Below, piece by piece: positions 20,679 to 22,840 of a DNA stretch of 22,840 bases; the stretch's first letter is position 1, and every line of letters begins with the position of its first letter. The notes beneath the pieces are model-generated. The model did no database searches. It had not been told where the DNA came from and saw only the letters and a list, made by a program, of their open reading frames with translations. The stretch is from a virus. Position numbers and translations under genes: made by a program. The stretch spans positions 1 through 22,840 of the IMG/VR virus record IMGVR_UViG_3300025648_000094. One strand, 5' to 3'.

Positions 20679-22840
20679 CAGAACAATTTAATAGCATATA
20701 CGTAGGCATAGTTGTACAGAACGATGACCCTGATTACCGTGGTAGAGTGAAAGTATGGGTACCTCACATATCTACTATTGTTTATAACAAGTGGAATCAG
20801 TTAAAACAAGATCAAACGTTTTCTTTTCCAGGTACACCTAATGGAGAAAACTTAAGTCAAATATTACCAGATTTAAAAGCTCAGTTACCATGGGCAGAAC
20901 AGTGTAGCCCGATAATGGGTGCTTCTACCCCTGGTTATTATAATGCTTATGCAGATGTTAACTCTGTATCAGATGCTCCTTTAGTATATGGGTTACCTAA
21001 TAGTAACTATGCTAACTCTTCTTCAGCAACTAGCATTGACCCAGAGAACAAAGGTGGTAAACCTGGTTCGTATTTTGAATCTCATCCGGTGAGTGATGCA
21101 TTTGGTAATACAGCTAAGATAAACAGTCAAAACTTTAATCAGTATTCAGATCTCTATAAACCCTCTACATACTCTAATGCTGCTAAGGGTATATTTTCTG
21201 TTCCTAATGTAGGTGCACATGTGTGGGTGTTTTTTAGAGATGGTAGTCCATTAGTACCTGTTTACTTTGCTGCTGCTTTTGGACAAAACGATTTTAGCAG
21301 TATCTATCAAGCAGGTAGTGCTTATCCTGATTACCCAGATTCATTTGAAAATAAGGATAAAAACGCTTCTCAAGGTGCTACAAACGATCATTTAACTTAT
21401 CGTAATAAGATGGTTATTAACCAGCGTGCAGCTGCTATTGAGTTTATTAATACTACTGATAGAGAAGCATATAAGGTGACCCATTTCGGTGGTGGTTATC
21501 ATGAAATGAATAACTACTTTACTGCTCTGTTTAATCCTAAGAACTTTCAGTTACTAACCCTAGCTGATAAGTTTGAGACTGTAAAAGGTCATAATAACTT
21601 ATATGTAGGACGTACTAGTGATAATATCATTAACGGAGATCACTTCTTAAAGGTTGGTAACTTCAGTACAAAAGCAACATCAATATGGAGTGACATATAT
21701 AGTACTTTAACAGGTATAACCGATCCAGCAAAGTTAGCTGCGCAGTTAGCTAGTGTGGTGAATCCTTTATCTGAACAAGAAAAAGAAATGGGGTTTGGTG
21801 GTAATAGCTTTGAGTTTATCACAAAACATAAAGTAGTAACAGTGGGTATAAAGCGTAACACTGCTAAAGCTTATGTATCAGATATAGCTGGTATATTGAC
21901 TGATGGTTTAAACGGAATACAAAGCATATCCCCAGATTTGCCTACAGGTACGTTTAAAACTAGACCTTATAACTTTCCAGCGTTTGCAGAACTATATGTA
22001 CCGGATATGCCTGGTGGTAACTATACCATACATGCAATGAACAAGTTTAGTGTTGATGCTGGTTCTGGTGGTATGCAGTTACGTACATTAGGTAACTTGA
22101 AGATAGCTAGCGGCACCACTGAAGTAAGAGGCGATCTTATTACGCTAGGCTCTCAAGATGGTCAAATCGCTATTAATGGTAGTCTTGTTACCATTGATGC
22201 AGATACTTTAAACTTAAGAAATAAAATCGGTGGACAGGTGGTAGTAGATAGCACTTTAGGTGTATCAAAGAACGTTATTATCGGGGGTGGTGCTTACGTA
22301 GAAGGTGAAATGTTTGTAAATCACGTAACCGCTCCTATAGAATACCAAGTAACAGAAAGTACTCAAATAGTCGCCAAAGGACCAGCTGCCCCGGGCGGTG
22401 TAAGTCCTGCTGGTGCACCAGGTAGTGGTTGGTCTATTTCTAGATCTAATATGCAAGGTAGTATAACTGTTATCATACCACCTCTAACAGTAAGCGGTAG
22501 TCTTACTAAAGAAACAGCAGTAACATTGCAGATTAATGCAGGTACGGTAGATTTAAATACAGCTGGTGCAGGTGTATTAACTATTGCACAACCACACACT
22601 CACGTATTCAAGAACTTACCACTCACTTTACTTGCACAACCACCAGTTGGACCAAGTCCATTTAACGCTTATGCTGCTTCTAAGATTGGTGTTAGCGATA
22701 ATAAAGCTATCGGTCATGAAGGCCGTAGCGACGGTAGAAGCTCTACTGTTGGTATACCACCACCAACAAAGTTCTTACTTAAAGATGCACCTACAATAGC
22801 TGGCCCTAATGGTCCTGGTTCAACTCTAGTAGGACCAGCT
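20675..22840 (+). CDS. 5: Spike/hub protein, gp5-like, 3' end cut by window edge
   Basis: 722 codons are open from the ATG at 20675 to the window end with no stop. The N-terminus is a gp5-type OB fold: YVGIVVQNDDPDYRGRVKVW (9-28), LPWAEQCSPIMG (71-82) and, after a long loop, GIFSVPNVGAHVWVFFRDGS (172-191) with PLVPVYFAA. A beta-rich region follows, including HNNLYVGRTSDNIINGDHFLKVGN (about 306-329). Residues about 450-550 are regular short strands typical of a triple-stranded beta-helix needle. I saw no T4-type lysozyme domain between OB fold and needle, so cell-wall cutting is probably supplied elsewhere or not used. H641-T642-H643 is an HxH motif like the metal-binding tip of phage spikes. 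The last residues are Gly/Pro-rich. The ATG overlaps the previous TGA. Confidence 0.75.
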   Translation, partial: MTEQFNSIYVGIVVQNDDPDYRGRVKVWVPHISTIVYNKWNQLKQDQTFSFPGTPNGENLSQILPDLKAQLPWAEQCSPIMGASTPGYYNAYADVNSVSDAPLVYGLPNSNYANSSSATSIDPENKGGKPGSYFESHPVSDAFGNTAKINSQNFNQYSDLYKPSTYSNAAKGIFSVPNVGAHVWVFFRDGSPLVPVYFAAAFGQNDFSSIYQAGSAYPDYPDSFENKDKNASQGATNDHLTYRNKMVINQRAAAIEFINTTDREAYKVTHFGGGYHEMNNYFTALFNPKNFQLLTLADKFETVKGHNNLYVGRTSDNIINGDHFLKVGNFSTKATSIWSDIYSTLTGITDPAKLAAQLASVVNPLSEQEKEMGFGGNSFEFITKHKVVTVGIKRNTAKAYVSDIAGILTDGLNGIQSISPDLPTGTFKTRPYNFPAFAELYVPDMPGGNYTIHAMNKFSVDAGSGGMQLRTLGNLKIASGTTEVRGDLITLGSQDGQIAINGSLVTIDADTLNLRNKIGGQVVVDSTLGVSKNVIIGGGAYVEGEMFVNHVTAPIEYQVTESTQIVAKGPAAPGGVSPAGAPGSGWSISRSNMQGSITVIIPPLTVSGSLTKETAVTLQINAGTVDLNTAGAGVLTIAQPHTHVFKNLPLTLLAQPPVGPSPFNAYAASKIGVSDNKAIGHEGRSDGRSSTVGIPPPTKFLLKDAPTIAGPNGPGSTLVGPA

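Noticed and set aside
22363-22799. Short frames on both strands within the spike gene
   Set aside because: The gp5-like frame is open through the whole stretch; these overlap it and have no recognisable content.

Overview
This window is a late-gene (virion structure) segment of a tailed dsDNA phage with a contractile tail. It is a distant relative of T4, and both ends are cut inside genes. Recognisable T4-type parts are a neck protein (gp14-like), the large terminase (gp17), tail sheath (gp18), tail tube (gp19), baseplate/hub-assembly proteins (gp26/gp51 family), a tape measure protein, a tube cap (gp48/gp54-like), a LysM-type wedge protein (gp53), and hub and spike proteins (gp27-like and gp5-like). 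The DNA is strongly AT-rich, genes are packed with few gaps, and no tRNA, CRISPR array or insertion sequence was seen. The gene content resembles marine T4-like myoviruses, but the host cannot be read from the sequence.

Layout. Positions 1-1686 are on the minus strand: a collagen-like fibre (cut by the left edge), with the gp14-like neck gene upstream of it. From 1742 to 2725 on the plus strand is a charged Lys/Glu-rich protein of unknown role. It meets the minus-strand terminase (2774-4567) head-on at a shared hairpin terminator. From 4616 everything runs plus: a hypothetical protein, an SGNH-type hydrolase, a nucleotidyltransferase-fold protein, a tail-tube-like protein, then sheath and major tube, closed by a terminator at 10596-10621. 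The second half (10646 to the right edge) is a tail-core and baseplate module: three more tube-like proteins, two paralogous gp26/gp51-like proteins, tape measure, tube cap, LysM wedge protein, hub, an unknown protein and the spike, which runs off the right edge.

The genes fit one assembly pathway. Terminase packages the head, gp14 forms the neck, and the gp26/51-like pair and tape measure help build the hub. The cap and tube-like proteins start the tube, sheath and tube polymerise around the tape measure, and hub plus spike form the tip.

The most striking feature is regulatory. Nine genes carry TAAATA or TAAGTA (TAARTA) exactly five bases before their ATG, on both strands, and others carry close variants. 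In T4 the late promoter box TATAAATA lies about -13 to -6, so a five-base gap would put the transcription start on the A of the ATG. The predicted late mRNAs would therefore be leaderless. Genes that overlap their upstream neighbour lack the motif at this spacing, and some of these internal genes have a Shine-Dalgarno-like sequence instead.
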